Origin: Bacillota bacterium
GTDB lineage: Bacteria; Bacillota; Clostridia; Acetivibrionales; DSM-1351
Reading direction: 5' to 3'
NCBI GenBank assembly: GCA_023436515.1
Contig: JAEZIV010000257.1
Location: 1 to 8,452, forward strand
Length of the DNA: 8,452 nucleotides
Shown here piece after piece: positions 1-7,297 of the stretch (position 1 is its first letter; each line of letters opens with the position of its first letter). A model generated the notes under the pieces. It saw nothing but the letters and a program-made list of their open reading frames with translations, did not search any database and was not told the DNA's origin. Both the position numbers and the translations under genes were made by a program.

Positions 1-87
1 ATGCAGGGTGGATTGGTCTATGAGCATGTTAAGCTAGGTAATATAATTGCCTTGCAAAAGCTGTACAGTCAAGGTATGTTAAAATAG
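1..87 (+). CDS. C-terminal end of an unidentified upstream gene (partial)
   Basis: Frame 1 is open from the first base to a TAG at 85-87, giving 28 residues that end in LYSQGMLK. The ATG at position 1 is probably an internal codon made visible by the window cut, since nothing upstream can be inspected. The stop lies 46 bases before the preferred start of the hlyD-like gene, with no terminator between them, so the two genes are probably co-transcribed. I do not recognise the family from this tail. In related clostridia this side of the cluster often carries sporulation sigma factors, nrdR or a YlmC/YlmD-type gene, but nothing visible here selects among these. The frame could also be a chance opening, as 28 codons is short. 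Confidence 0.5.
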   Translation: MQGGLVYEHVKLGNIIALQKLYSQGMLK

Positions 88-118
88 TTGAAGATGCTTG
101 CAAAAGAAAAACAGAATT

Positions 119-124
119 GGAGAG
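119..124 (+). promoter_or_regulatory. Ribosome binding site deciding the hlyD-like start
   Basis: GGAGAG lies 9 bases before ATG 134. It favours this start over the in-frame TTG at 98, which would add 12 residues without hydrophobic or conserved character. Confidence 0.7.
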
Positions 125-133
125 AAGCCAGTC

Positions 134-1384
134 ATGAGTATTTTTAGAAAACAGAGTGTTAAAATAGGCACACTGCTTTTAGCCGTATTTTTACTTTTAT
201 ATCTTCCGTCACTTTTGTATATAATATATGGAAACGGTATAGAAACAGATATTCTAAAACTGGGTAAGATTGAAGAAATACAAAATATTGACGGAGTATT
301 CGTAAGAAATGAGGAGCTAATTATCTCTCCCGAAACAGGCAGCTGTGTGATGGATGCAATGGATGGAGAGAAGGTTCCGGCAAACTACAGAATTGCTACT
401 GTTGTAAAAAACGTACCGGTCTCAGTTTATGAAGAGTTGAAGAAGAAGGAAATGGAAATAGCTAGGGCTCAAAACGCTCAGAAGGAAAATATAATTGTTT
501 TTTCCAGTGACATAAAAAAGCTCGACTCGGAAATAATCGAAGAGGTAAAGAATCTAGCCCAGCTTTCAAGCCGGGGGAGCCTTGTTGAGAGCTACAACAG
601 CATTTCGAAGGTAGACAAGGCTGTTTACAGAAAGTCGGATATTTTTGGAGACAGCAGCAAATCTGCCGAATACATTAACAAGCTTAAAAGTGAAAAGGCT
701 TCAATTCAAAATAAACTGAATAATAACATTAAGGAGATTCACACTGATGCCTCAGGGTTGATATCCTATGCTATAGACGGATATGAAAATTTGCTCACCC
801 CTGATTTTATAAGAAAGGCTACACCCAAGGAACTTGAAAAAATAACCACAAAGCAGACAAACAGAGATTTCAACATAATAGATGCGAAAAAAGACAAGCC
901 CATTGCCAAGCTGGTTAAGGATCTGGAAAACTATCTGGTAACAGCTGTTGATGAAGAATATACAAAGCCTTTGATGCTGGATAGGAAAGTGACACTTAGA
1001 ATAAATGATACCGGTATTAATATAGATGCAGAAATAATATACAGTTCAGATGTAATAGACGGTAAAAGAATAATTGCCTTTAAATTCGATACCGGACTTA
1101 ATGAAACAGTTGGACTCAGAAGAATAAATGCAGATATAATACTATCAAGCTCAACCGGTCTTAAGGTACCATATAGCTCACTTAGAGATATTGACTTAAA
1201 AAATAAAACCGCAACACTAACACTTGTTAAGGGTCATACGGCAACACTTAAAAAGGTAAAAATTGTGGGAATGAACGATCATGCTGTTATAATTGATAGT
1301 CCTGAAGGGGAAAATAACATAGCCCTTTATAATACATATATCCTAAATCCTAAAAACATACAGGAGGGACAGACAATTGATTGA
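134..1384 (+). CDS. HlyD-like single-span membrane protein (membrane fusion / efflux adaptor type)
   Basis: From ATG 134 the product is 416 residues. It has a short basic N-terminus, one hydrophobic segment at about residues 11-32 and a long extracytoplasmic part. Around residues 52-92 is a short beta-rich stretch, then charged, probably coiled-coil helices (about 97-141 and 177-203), then a second beta-rich half (about 204-410). The stretch at 340-380 (GLKVPYSSLRDID, then KGHTATLKKVKIVG) resembles the C-terminal beta domain of HlyD/RND-type adaptors. No ABC or RND transporter gene lies beside it, so an export role is not supported by context; its place before yggS-sepF suggests an envelope or division-linked role, which is inference. 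ATG 134 is chosen because GGAGAG at 119-124 sits 9 bases upstream. A longer in-frame TTG at 98 has only a weak site. The gene end overlaps yggS by 8 bases. Confidence 0.75.
   Translation: MSIFRKQSVKIGTLLLAVFLLLYLPSLLYIIYGNGIETDILKLGKIEEIQNIDGVFVRNEELIISPETGSCVMDAMDGEKVPANYRIATVVKNVPVSVYEELKKKEMEIARAQNAQKENIIVFSSDIKKLDSEIIEEVKNLAQLSSRGSLVESYNSISKVDKAVYRKSDIFGDSSKSAEYINKLKSEKASIQNKLNNNIKEIHTDASGLISYAIDGYENLLTPDFIRKATPKELEKITTKQTNRDFNIIDAKKDKPIAKLVKDLENYLVTAVDEEYTKPLMLDRKVTLRINDTGINIDAEIIYSSDVIDGKRIIAFKFDTGLNETVGLRRINADIILSSSTGLKVPYSSLRDIDLKNKTATLTLVKGHTATLKKVKIVGMNDHAVIIDSPEGENNIALYNTYILNPKNIQEGQTID
1362..1368 (+). promoter_or_regulatory. Strong ribosome binding site for yggS inside the hlyD-like gene
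   Basis: AGGAGGG is a near-consensus SD site 8 bases before the TTG start at 1377. It lies inside the last codons of the preceding gene. The strong site supports the non-ATG start and the 8-base overlap, an arrangement typical of translational coupling. Confidence 0.85.
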
Positions 1385-2084
1385 TTCTGAGATAAAGAGC
1401 AACCTGGATAATGTATTCCAGCGCATTAAGACCGCTGCAGAAAAAAGCGGAAGAAAGCCGGAAGATATTAAAGTTATAGCTGTTACTAAAACCATAGCAA
1501 CGGAACGAATAAATAATGTATATGAATATGGCCTTCGTGACATGGGAGAAAATCGAGTTCAGGAGCTGATGGAGAAATATGACAAGCTTCCGGAGGACTG
1601 CAAATGGCACCTGATCGGACACCTGCAGACCAATAAGGTAAAATATATTATCGACAAGGTCGAAATGATTCACTCTGTTGATAGTCTAGAGCTGGCAAAG
1701 GAGATAAATACAAGAGCAGCCAGACATAGCAGAAAGGTAGATATTCTTTTACAGGTCAATGTTTCTGGTGAAGAATCAAAATTCGGTATAAAGCCCGAGC
1801 AGGTAGACGATTATGTTGACTTGATATCAAAAATGGAAAATATTTCTCTGAGAGGACTTATGACAGTAGCACCATATGCTCAGAATCCACAGGACATAAG
1901 GCCTGTATTCAGGAATCTTTACAATATATATATTGACATAAAGAGGAAAAGAATAGATAATGTTAATATGGATTATCTTTCCATGGGAATGAGTAACGAT
2001 TATGAAGTAGCCATTGAAGAAGGTTCAAACCTAGTAAGAATCGGTACAAGCATATTTGGAAAGAGAGATTATTTGCCAAGGTAG
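1377..2084 (+). CDS. yggS: YggS/YlmE/PROSC-family pyridoxal 5'-phosphate homeostasis protein
   Basis: The 235-residue product is of normal family length and spans the whole single-domain, alanine-racemase-like TIM-barrel fold. The family binds pyridoxal 5'-phosphate in the cytoplasm and keeps free PLP and amino-acid pools in balance; no catalytic reaction is established for it. Family signatures are visible in order: VIAVTK with the PLP lysine at K38, GENRVQE at 57-63, WHLIGHLQTNKVK at 77-89, IHSVDSLELA at 98-107, LLQVNVSGEESKFG at 124-137, RGLMTVAPY at 159-167, SMGMSNDYEVAI at 202-213 and RIGTSIFG at 221-228, the last two forming the phosphate-binding region. It starts with TTG. It sits between the hlyD-like gene and sepF, the same position as ylmE in Bacillus. 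Identity is secure. Confidence 0.96.
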   Translation: MIDSEIKSNLDNVFQRIKTAAEKSGRKPEDIKVIAVTKTIATERINNVYEYGLRDMGENRVQELMEKYDKLPEDCKWHLIGHLQTNKVKYIIDKVEMIHSVDSLELAKEINTRAARHSRKVDILLQVNVSGEESKFGIKPEQVDDYVDLISKMENISLRGLMTVAPYAQNPQDIRPVFRNLYNIYIDIKRKRIDNVNMDYLSMGMSNDYEVAIEEGSNLVRIGTSIFGKRDYLPR

Positions 2085-2122
2085 TTTTACACGTGATAAA
2101 ATATATTAATTACTAAAGATGC

Positions 2123-2128
2123 AGGGGG
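2123..2128 (+). promoter_or_regulatory. Ribosome binding site deciding the sepF start
   Basis: AGGGGG lies 8 bases before ATG 2137. It overlaps the codons that would follow the alternative ATG at 2119, which itself has no good SD site. The shorter start is therefore preferred. Confidence 0.75.
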
Positions 2129-2136
2129 TATTTGAA

Positions 2137-2610
2137 ATGTCAAAACTTTTAAACAAAGTTTTTAATTTCGTCGGATGGGAAGCTATTGATGAGGATGAGG
2201 AGTATATGGATATTCCAGAATCCGATGTAAAAGATGATTCAAAAAGTGAACCTATCAAGACACACTTTTTCAACAATTCTAAAAAACAGCAGCAAGCGGG
2301 TAAAGTTGTAAATATTCATCCATCCAGTCAATTTAAAATGGTTGTGTCACAGCCTGACACCTTTGACGATGCGCAGGATATTTGTGATCATTTAAAGAGC
2401 AAAAAGCCTGTGGTGATCAATCTTGAAGGCATTGAGAAGGCTGATGCTCAAAGAATTATCGATTTTCTGAGCGGTTCCATATATGCTCTTGATGGTAGTA
2501 TACAAAAGGTATCCAGTGATATATTCGTTATTGCCCCAAACAATGTGGACGTTAGTGGAGACTTAAAGGATGAGTTAAAGAACAAAACTGTATTTCCCTG
2601 GGCAAAATAG
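2137..2610 (+). CDS. sepF: Cell division protein SepF (YlmF)
   Basis: The 157-residue product has the three-part layout of SepF. A short amphipathic N-terminal helix (MSKLLNKVFNFVG) can bind membrane. An acidic, low-complexity linker follows (about 17-55, including IDEDEEY and a QQQ run), then the compact C-terminal domain (about 56-157). SepF binds the FtsZ C-terminal tail, polymerises, and tethers and bundles FtsZ at the septum. In the core, VVNIHP, PVVINLEGIEKADAQRIIDFLSG and the ending SSDIFVIAPNNVDVSG are family hallmarks; G113 in FLSG corresponds to the glycine at the dimer interface of Bacillus SepF. Starting at ATG 2137 puts the amphipathic helix at the very N-terminus, as expected; ATG 2119 would add MQGVFE. 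It lies 52 bases after yggS and 63 before yggT. Confidence 0.96.
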   Translation: MSKLLNKVFNFVGWEAIDEDEEYMDIPESDVKDDSKSEPIKTHFFNNSKKQQQAGKVVNIHPSSQFKMVVSQPDTFDDAQDICDHLKSKKPVVINLEGIEKADAQRIIDFLSGSIYALDGSIQKVSSDIFVIAPNNVDVSGDLKDELKNKTVFPWAK

Positions 2611-2673
2611 GATATTATACATACAGCATCCATAATTTATTCAACATAAATCGGTTAATATACGGAGGATTCT

Positions 2674-2973
2674 ATGGCAGCAGTCAGAGATGCTATATTG
2701 TTAATTTTATTAGTTTACGAATGGGTTATCATAGCCAGAGTACTTATAACCTGGTTGCCCGTTTCACGGGATAATAAAGCCGTTGATTTGTTGTTTACTG
2801 TTACCGAGCCTGTTCTTACACCTATAAGAAACATGCTAAGTCGATCAGCCTTAATGAGAAATTCAATGTTTTCAATGATAGATTTTTCTCCTATTGTGGC
2901 CTTTCTATTGTTGAATGTAGTAAGAAGAGTTGTTTTCGCTATATTCAATGTGTTAATAGGCTACAGCTTTTAG
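2674..2973 (+). CDS. YggT/YlmG family small membrane protein
   Basis: The 99-residue product has two hydrophobic segments, about residues 7-29 and 72-97, joined by a polar loop, as in the YggT (YlmG) family. Family motifs are visible: RVLITWLP at 22-29, EPVLTPIR at 45-52 and DFSPIVAFLLL at 70-80. The protein is integral to the cytoplasmic membrane. Its biochemical role is not settled; family members are linked to division, and to nucleoid distribution in plastids and cyanobacteria. GGAGG at 2664-2668 lies 5 bases before ATG 2674. It stands between sepF and ylmH, the standard order. The 96 bases after its stop carry no terminator, so ylmH is probably read on the same transcript. Confidence 0.92.
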   Translation: MAAVRDAILLILLVYEWVIIARVLITWLPVSRDNKAVDLLFTVTEPVLTPIRNMLSRSALMRNSMFSMIDFSPIVAFLLLNVVRRVVFAIFNVLIGYSF

Positions 2974-3069
2974 GATGGAAAATTTGATTATGAGGCAGCT
3001 TTGAGGTATATGACTAAAACCATATATTGCAAACGTTAAACTATTATTTTGAAAACTACAGAAAATTAT

Positions 3070-3855
3070 ATGAATAAAAATGAATTATTAAAGATGGTCT
3101 CAAAGATTGAGGATAGGGTTATGGTTTCACGTCTACTGGATAGAGTTGAGCAATGCCGATATTCCTCTTTTGTATATTCAGATTTTCTTTCTCCTTATGA
3201 GACAGTTATTGCAAAAAAGATTCTGGACAAGTTGGAGGATGTCTTTTATTGCTTTGTTGGAGGCTATACAGGAGCAGAGAGAGTATTAGCCGTAATGAGC
3301 TCGGACTTTCTTGAGGAGGATGAAGCCCTTAGCAATGCTCCGCTAAGTATTCTGAGGATAACTCCCTTACATGAGAAAAATTTATCCCACAGAGACTATC
3401 TTGGATCTTTGATGGGACTTGGAATAAAGCGGGAAAAAATCGGAGATATACTGGTGTATGAAACATATGCCGATGTTTTTCTCGTAGATAAAATTGCTGA
3501 ATATATCTCTTATAATTTGGACAGAATTGGAAATACAAAGATTGAATGTGAGCTTCAAGCCGTGTACCAATATACCCCTCCCGAGAGGAAAGAAAAATTA
3601 ATCAATACTACGGTTGCATCCTTGAGGATTGATTCAGTAGCTGCAAGTGGATTTAGTATGTCCAGGACAAAGATTCTGGAATATTTTAAGGCCCAGAGGG
3701 TAAATGTTAACTGGGAGATGGTGACAAACCCTGCCAAGCAAGTATCCCAGGGAGATGTTATATCAATTCGGGGCAAGGGCAGAATTGTGCTAGACAATGT
3801 TGGGGGAACCACCAGAAAGGATAGAATTAATATATCCATAAAAAGATTTGAATAA
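3070..3855 (+). CDS. ylmH: YlmH, S4-domain RNA-binding protein
   Basis: From ATG 3070 the product is 261 residues, the usual length of YlmH (about 257 in Bacillus subtilis). The N-terminal two-thirds contains the family motif SHRDYLGSLMGLGIKREKIGDI at about 106-127. The C-terminus carries an S4 RNA-binding domain at about 185-245, with SVAASGFSMSRTKI, then INW-like VNVNWEMV, then VSQGDVISIRGKGRI. Bacillus YlmH has been reported to bind stalled 50S-peptidyl-tRNA complexes and act in ribosome-associated quality control; the same role here is inferred from homology. The start is uncertain: an in-frame TTG at 3049 adds seven residues, and neither start has a clear SD sequence. ATG 3070 is preferred for codon type and because MNKNELLK resembles usual N-termini. 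It lies between yggT and divIVA. Confidence 0.92.
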   Translation: MNKNELLKMVSKIEDRVMVSRLLDRVEQCRYSSFVYSDFLSPYETVIAKKILDKLEDVFYCFVGGYTGAERVLAVMSSDFLEEDEALSNAPLSILRITPLHEKNLSHRDYLGSLMGLGIKREKIGDILVYETYADVFLVDKIAEYISYNLDRIGNTKIECELQAVYQYTPPERKEKLINTTVASLRIDSVAASGFSMSRTKILEYFKAQRVNVNWEMVTNPAKQVSQGDVISIRGKGRIVLDNVGGTTRKDRINISIKRFE

Positions 3856-3899
3856 GATATTTATTTTGAGGTATTTTATCTTGGAAAGGTTGGCTGATT

Positions 3900-4364
3900 A
3901 TGAACTATACTCCAAATGATCTTGATAATATCAAGTTTAAAAAGAATCTAAGAGGTTACAATGAAGATCAGGTTAATGAAGTCTTGGACAGCATAATTCA
4001 GGACTATGAACTCTACATAAAGGAAAACATTGAGCTTAAGGACAGAATATCCGTGTTGAATGAAGGTATTCAACACTATAAAAACATTGAGGAGTCTCTC
4101 CAAAATACCCTTATTGTGGCTCAGCAAACAGGTGAGGAAATCAAAAAGAACGCCTATGAAAAGGCCGAAAATATAGTTAAGGAAGCTGAATTAAAGGCCC
4201 AGAAGGTTATTAACGATGCAAACCAGGAAGTTATTAAGATTCGTTTTGAGTATGAGGAAATGAGAAAGAGGCTCCATTTGTTCAAAACAAAGTCAGAGAC
4301 CTTATTGTTATCACAGCTGGAGTTGCTCAAACAGCTTTTTAACACAGAAAACGATTTAGACTAA
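3900..4364 (+). CDS. divIVA: DivIVA-family septum/pole-localised coiled-coil protein
   Basis: The 154-residue product begins with the DivIVA lipid-binding domain (about 1-60: TPNDLDNIKFKKNLRGYNEDQVNEVLD, then DYELY). The rest is nearly continuous charged coiled coil (about 30-140). DivIVA binds negatively curved membrane at septa and poles and recruits partners such as Min, chromosome-anchoring or wall-growth proteins, depending on species. By direct alignment with the Bacillus N-terminus, R18 is conserved while the membrane-inserting F17 is replaced by leucine, still hydrophobic. The C-terminal part is short, so partner-binding regions of longer homologues may be missing. GGAAAGG at 3883-3889 precedes ATG 3900 by 10 bases. 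It is the last gene before a terminator and therefore the probable end of the operon. Confidence 0.95.
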   Translation: MNYTPNDLDNIKFKKNLRGYNEDQVNEVLDSIIQDYELYIKENIELKDRISVLNEGIQHYKNIEESLQNTLIVAQQTGEEIKKNAYEKAENIVKEAELKAQKVINDANQEVIKIRFEYEEMRKRLHLFKTKSETLLLSQLELLKQLFNTENDLD

Positions 4365-4394
4365 ACGCAACCTATTATTTTTAAGGATTATAGT

Positions 4395-4424
4395 AAAAAA
4401 CCAGACCTGAGGTTTGGTTTTTTT
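4395..4424 (+). terminator. Intrinsic terminator after divIVA
   Basis: CCAGACC (4401-4407) pairs with GGTTTGG (4411-4417) across a 3-base TGA loop, with one G-U pair. The flanking A-tract (4395-4400) extends the stem into the T-run (4418-4424). The stop codon of divIVA is about 30 bases upstream. The A-tract on the left arm means it could also act on the opposite strand, though no gene is seen there to use it. Confidence 0.9.
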
Positions 4425-4484
4425 GCGCTTAATGAGAATTATCCTTTTGATTTTATACTGGCTTACAGATCCATTATCTTGGCG

Positions 4485-4514
4485 TTGGAATAATTGCTGA
4501 AATTGTGATATAAT
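4485..4514 (+). promoter_or_regulatory. Extended -10 promoter for the ftsK/spoIIIE gene
   Basis: A perfect TATAAT at 4509-4514 is preceded by TGA (4506-4508), giving an extended -10. TTGGAA at 4485-4490, 18 bases upstream, matches four of six bases of the -35 consensus. Transcription would begin near 4521, leaving an untranslated leader of roughly 48 bases. The position just after the divIVA terminator fits a vegetative (SigA-type) promoter starting a new transcription unit. Confidence 0.75.
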
Positions 4515-4556
4515 TTCTCAGTGTGAAAACTTAAGGCAGTTGATAAATTAACTATG

Positions 4557-4563
4557 AGAGGTG
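4557..4563 (+). promoter_or_regulatory. Ribosome binding site deciding the ftsK start
   Basis: AGAGGTG lies 5 bases before ATG 4569. It overlaps the alternative in-frame ATG at 4554, whose own upstream region has no good SD site. The start at 4569 is therefore preferred, shortening the product by five residues. Confidence 0.7.
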
Positions 4564-4568
4564 TTCTA

Positions 4569-7136
4569 ATGCAGGTCAAAAAAATGCAAAAGAAGAAAAA
4601 ATACAGAAGAGTTGAAAGTGGCTTTTCAAGGTATAAAAATGAGATTTTGGGACTAATTCTATTTGCTTTTGGCGTATTGGCACTTTTGAGCTTTATTTTT
4701 AGTAAATCCATGGGTGTATTCGGTGAAGGCATTAAAAATATATTATTGGGCTTCTTCGGCGTACCTGCCTTCCTTATTCCTGTAACACTTCTTACATATG
4801 GTGTAGCCATGATTTTTAAGAAGGATTCCCACATATTTAAGCTTAGGGTCGTATATTTTGGCATACTTGTAGTATTAATATCCTCATATCTGCAGGTTGC
4901 AGAATTCAACTATGACGACTATACAGGAAGATCCTTCTTTGCAAGTATGAAGGAGTTTTATACCCAAGGAGGGGAAGTCAGAGGAGGAGGTCTGCTTGGA
5001 GGCTTAATAACCTTACCTCTTTTAATGACCTTTCAGATTTTGGGAACCATAATAATTTTAACAACTATTTCTGTTATAGATATAATATTGCTTACAAACG
5101 TCTCGATGGCTGCTTTTTTAAGAAATGCTTCCAGATTTATTTCCGTGAGATTTAAAGCTGTAAACGAAAGCCGGAAGCTTAAAAAAGCCGAAAGAATAAA
5201 GGAGAGAGAAGCCGAGCAGGAGAGTCTGGAGGAGGTATCTGACAGTTCCGAAGGAGAAGTAAAAGGTAGGCGTAAAATAATCAACTTTAGGATTGAAAGA
5301 GAAAACAGGACAAGCAAACAGCCAAAGAAATTGAGCAGGGATCAGGAAGAGGAAGTGGCCGCTGCACTAAGCACAGATGACTCTGTTCAAGAGACTGAGC
5401 AGTTTACCGTCGGTCTTACAGGCTTTAATGATGCTGCAGAGGAACTTGTGGTTGCTGATATAAAGGGTCTTGGAGTTGTTCCACAGATAGAAACCTCCAT
5501 AGACACGACTCGAGGCGAAGGAGAGGCTGACAGTGTTGAGGAAATCAATTTTTCGTCCCTTGACGATATCGCGACGCCGGAACAGGATGTTTGTAACAGA
5601 GCAAAAACAGGAAATGTAGACGAAAACAGCGAGCTGGTAATACCTCAGCCCCAGCAGCAAAAGCCACTTATTTATAATTACCCTTCCCTGGATTTGCTGG
5701 ATGAAAGCAAGGATGATGCAACGAATGTTAAGGCCCTTAAGAACAGTGCCCTTGAGGGTGCTAAAAAGCTTGAAGATACACTAAAATCCTTTGGAGTTGA
5801 AGCAAGAGTTATAAATATCAGCCGTGGACCGGCTGTCACAAGGTACGAAATACAGCCAAGCCCCGGTGTAAAGGTAAGTAAAATAGTAAATCTGTCAGAC
5901 GACATAGCCCTAAATCTTGCGGCAGCCGGTGTCAGGATTGAGGCGCCGATTCCAGGAAAGGCCGCTGTGGGAATAGAGGTTCCAAACAAGGAAATGTCAG
6001 CCGTATTCTTAAAGGATATACTGGAATCGAAAGAGTTTTCAAACCACCCTTCCAAGCTTGCTTTTTCGGTAGGAAAAGATATTTCGGGAGAGACAGTTGT
6101 AGCAGATATAGGTAAAATGCCTCACCTTTTGGTTGCAGGCGCAACAGGTTCGGGAAAGAGCGTATGCATTAACAGCCTTATAATGAGTATTCTGTTCAAG
6201 GCTTCACCGGAAGAGGTTAAGCTGTTGATGGTGGATCCGAAGGTGGTTGAATTGGGTATTTATAACGGCATTCCCCACCTTCTTATACCTGTGGTTACAG
6301 ACCCGAAAAAGGCGGCAGGTGCATTAAACTGGGCCGTTCAGGAAATGGTAAACCGATACAAGCTTTTTGCCGACAAGGGTGTAAGGGATTTAAAGGGCTA
6401 TAATTCCATGCTAAAGGCCAATAATGAACAGGGAATATTGCCTCAAATAGTTATTATAGTAGATGAGCTTGCAGACCTTATGATGGTTGCTCCCAACGAC
6501 GTGGAGGACGCAATATGCCGCTTGGCACAGATGGCAAGAGCAGCCGGCATGCACCTTGTTATCGCCACACAAAGACCATCTGTTGATGTTATAACAGGTG
6601 TAATCAAAGCAAACATACCTTCTAGAATTTCCTTCGCCGTTTCATCCCAGGTGGATTCCAGGACAATTCTTGATATGGGAGGAGCAGAAAAGCTCGTTGG
6701 CAGAGGAGATATGCTGTTTTACCCGGTTGGTGAACCAAAACCTCTTCGAGTAAAGGGGTCCTTTGTTTCTGACAGCGAGGTTGAAAAGGTTGTGGAGTAC
6801 ATAAAGACCCAAGGTTACTCAAATTATGATGAGAACATAATAGAAAAAATAAATGATCATAGTACCGGAAACGATGAAAGTTCAGGAGATAATGATGAGC
6901 TGCTCAATCAGGCCATAGATATGGTGGTTGATGCCGGTATGGCTTCTGTTTCCCTGGTGCAGAGAAAATTCAAGGTAGGCTACTCAAGAGCTGCCAGAAT
7001 AATAGATCAAATGGAAGCAAGAAATATTGTAGGGCGCTTTGAGGGCAGTAAGCCTCGCCAGGTCCTTATTTCCAAGCAGCAGTGGATGGAAATGCAAATG
7101 AATGAAAAGGATAGACAGAGTGCAAAACAACAGTAA
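4569..7136 (+). CDS. ftsK: FtsK/SpoIIIE-family septal DNA translocase
   Basis: From ATG 4569 the product is 855 residues. A strongly basic N-terminus ([13 protein letters not shown]) precedes four or five membrane segments (about 25-45, 55-83, 93-110 and a long hydrophobic stretch at 148-177). A charged, glutamate- and glutamine-rich linker covers about 190-365. The RecA-like motor (about 365-750) has Walker A GATGSGKS at 524-531 (K530) and Walker [13 protein letters not shown] with D632/E633. The C-terminal winged-helix gamma domain (about 777-835: [19 protein letters not shown], then [13 protein letters not shown]) reads DNA polarity sequences. The protein is a hexameric ATP-driven pump that moves chromosome DNA across the closing septum, and in spore formers into the forespore. 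The four-helix anchor resembles SpoIIIE, but FtsK and SpoIIIE roles cannot be separated from sequence alone. All motor motifs look intact. It has its own promoter and follows the divIVA terminator. Confidence 0.96.
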   Translation: MQVKKMQKKKKYRRVESGFSRYKNEILGLILFAFGVLALLSFIFSKSMGVFGEGIKNILLGFFGVPAFLIPVTLLTYGVAMIFKKDSHIFKLRVVYFGILVVLISSYLQVAEFNYDDYTGRSFFASMKEFYTQGGEVRGGGLLGGLITLPLLMTFQILGTIIILTTISVIDIILLTNVSMAAFLRNASRFISVRFKAVNESRKLKKAERIKEREAEQESLEEVSDSSEGEVKGRRKIINFRIERENRTSKQPKKLSRDQEEEVAAALSTDDSVQETEQFTVGLTGFNDAAEELVVADIKGLGVVPQIETSIDTTRGEGEADSVEEINFSSLDDIATPEQDVCNRAKTGNVDENSELVIPQPQQQKPLIYNYPSLDLLDESKDDATNVKALKNSALEGAKKLEDTLKSFGVEARVINISRGPAVTRYEIQPSPGVKVSKIVNLSDDIALNLAAAGVRIEAPIPGKAAVGIEVPNKEMSAVFLKDILESKEFSNHPSKLAFSVGKDISGETVVADIGKMPHLLVAGATGSGKSVCINSLIMSILFKASPEEVKLLMVDPKVVELGIYNGIPHLLIPVVTDPKKAAGALNWAVQEMVNRYKLFADKGVRDLKGYNSMLKANNEQGILPQIVIIVDELADLMMVAPNDVEDAICRLAQMARAAGMHLVIATQRPSVDVITGVIKANIPSRISFAVSSQVDSRTILDMGGAEKLVGRGDMLFYPVGEPKPLRVKGSFVSDSEVEKVVEYIKTQGYSNYDENIIEKINDHSTGNDESSGDNDELLNQAIDMVVDAGMASVSLVQRKFKVGYSRAARIIDQMEARNIVGRFEGSKPRQVLISKQQWMEMQMNEKDRQSAKQQ

Positions 7137-7297
7137 ATTCCATGCGTATTTCCCTGAAATAATAATTTGCTCATCTTCTAAATATAATTTACAAAGAACA
7201 ATTTAGATTGATTGCAAAAGAATTGGTGAAGGCTTAATCTGCAAATGAGGTAATCAAATGGATTAAGCCTTCGGAATATACGTGGGGGTGCATTTTT
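7137..7297. other. Intergenic region between ftsK and the TPR gene
   Basis: These 161 bases are AT-rich and hold no credible gene. They contain a TATAAT at 7183-7188 without a good -35 element, and the inverted repeat at 7228-7272. No T-tailed terminator follows ftsK, so read-through from ftsK into the next gene is possible. Confidence 0.6.
7228..7272. repeat. Perfect 12-bp inverted repeat upstream of the TPR gene
   Basis: GAAGGCTTAATC (7228-7239) is the exact reverse complement of GATTAAGCCTTC (7261-7272), with a 21-base loop. It ends 11 bases before the SD region of the TPR gene. No T-run follows either arm, so it is not a standard intrinsic terminator. It could be an mRNA 5' leader hairpin, a 3' stabilising stem for the ftsK transcript, or a dyad operator. 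Confidence 0.7.

Noticed and set aside
94..147. Short frame from ATG 94 (17 residues) as a leader peptide before the hlyD-like gene
   Set aside because: Its SD site is weak, it has no recognisable composition, and it overlaps the better-supported start region of the real gene.
3854..3882. AAGATA/TATCTT inverted repeat between ylmH and divIVA
   Set aside because: Only six AT-rich pairs with a long loop and no T-run; too weak for a terminator or regulatory hairpin.
4454..4459. TATACT as a second ftsK promoter
   Set aside because: No matching -35 element lies 16-18 bases upstream, while a much better promoter is present at 4485-4514.
4463..4909. Minus-strand open frame of 148 residues across the ftsK promoter and 5' end
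   Set aside because: It lies opposite the conserved membrane part of the translocase gene and the promoter, and its translation resembles no family I recognise. It is a shadow frame.
5678..6055. Minus-strand open frame of 125 residues within the translocase motor region
   Set aside because: It is fully antisense to conserved FtsK/SpoIIIE coding sequence; its serine/leucine-rich translation fits a shadow of that gene.
7183..7188. TATAAT as a promoter for the TPR gene
   Set aside because: No convincing -35 element or extended -10 TG is present at the right distance, and such hexamers are common by chance in AT-rich gaps. It remains possible but unsupported.
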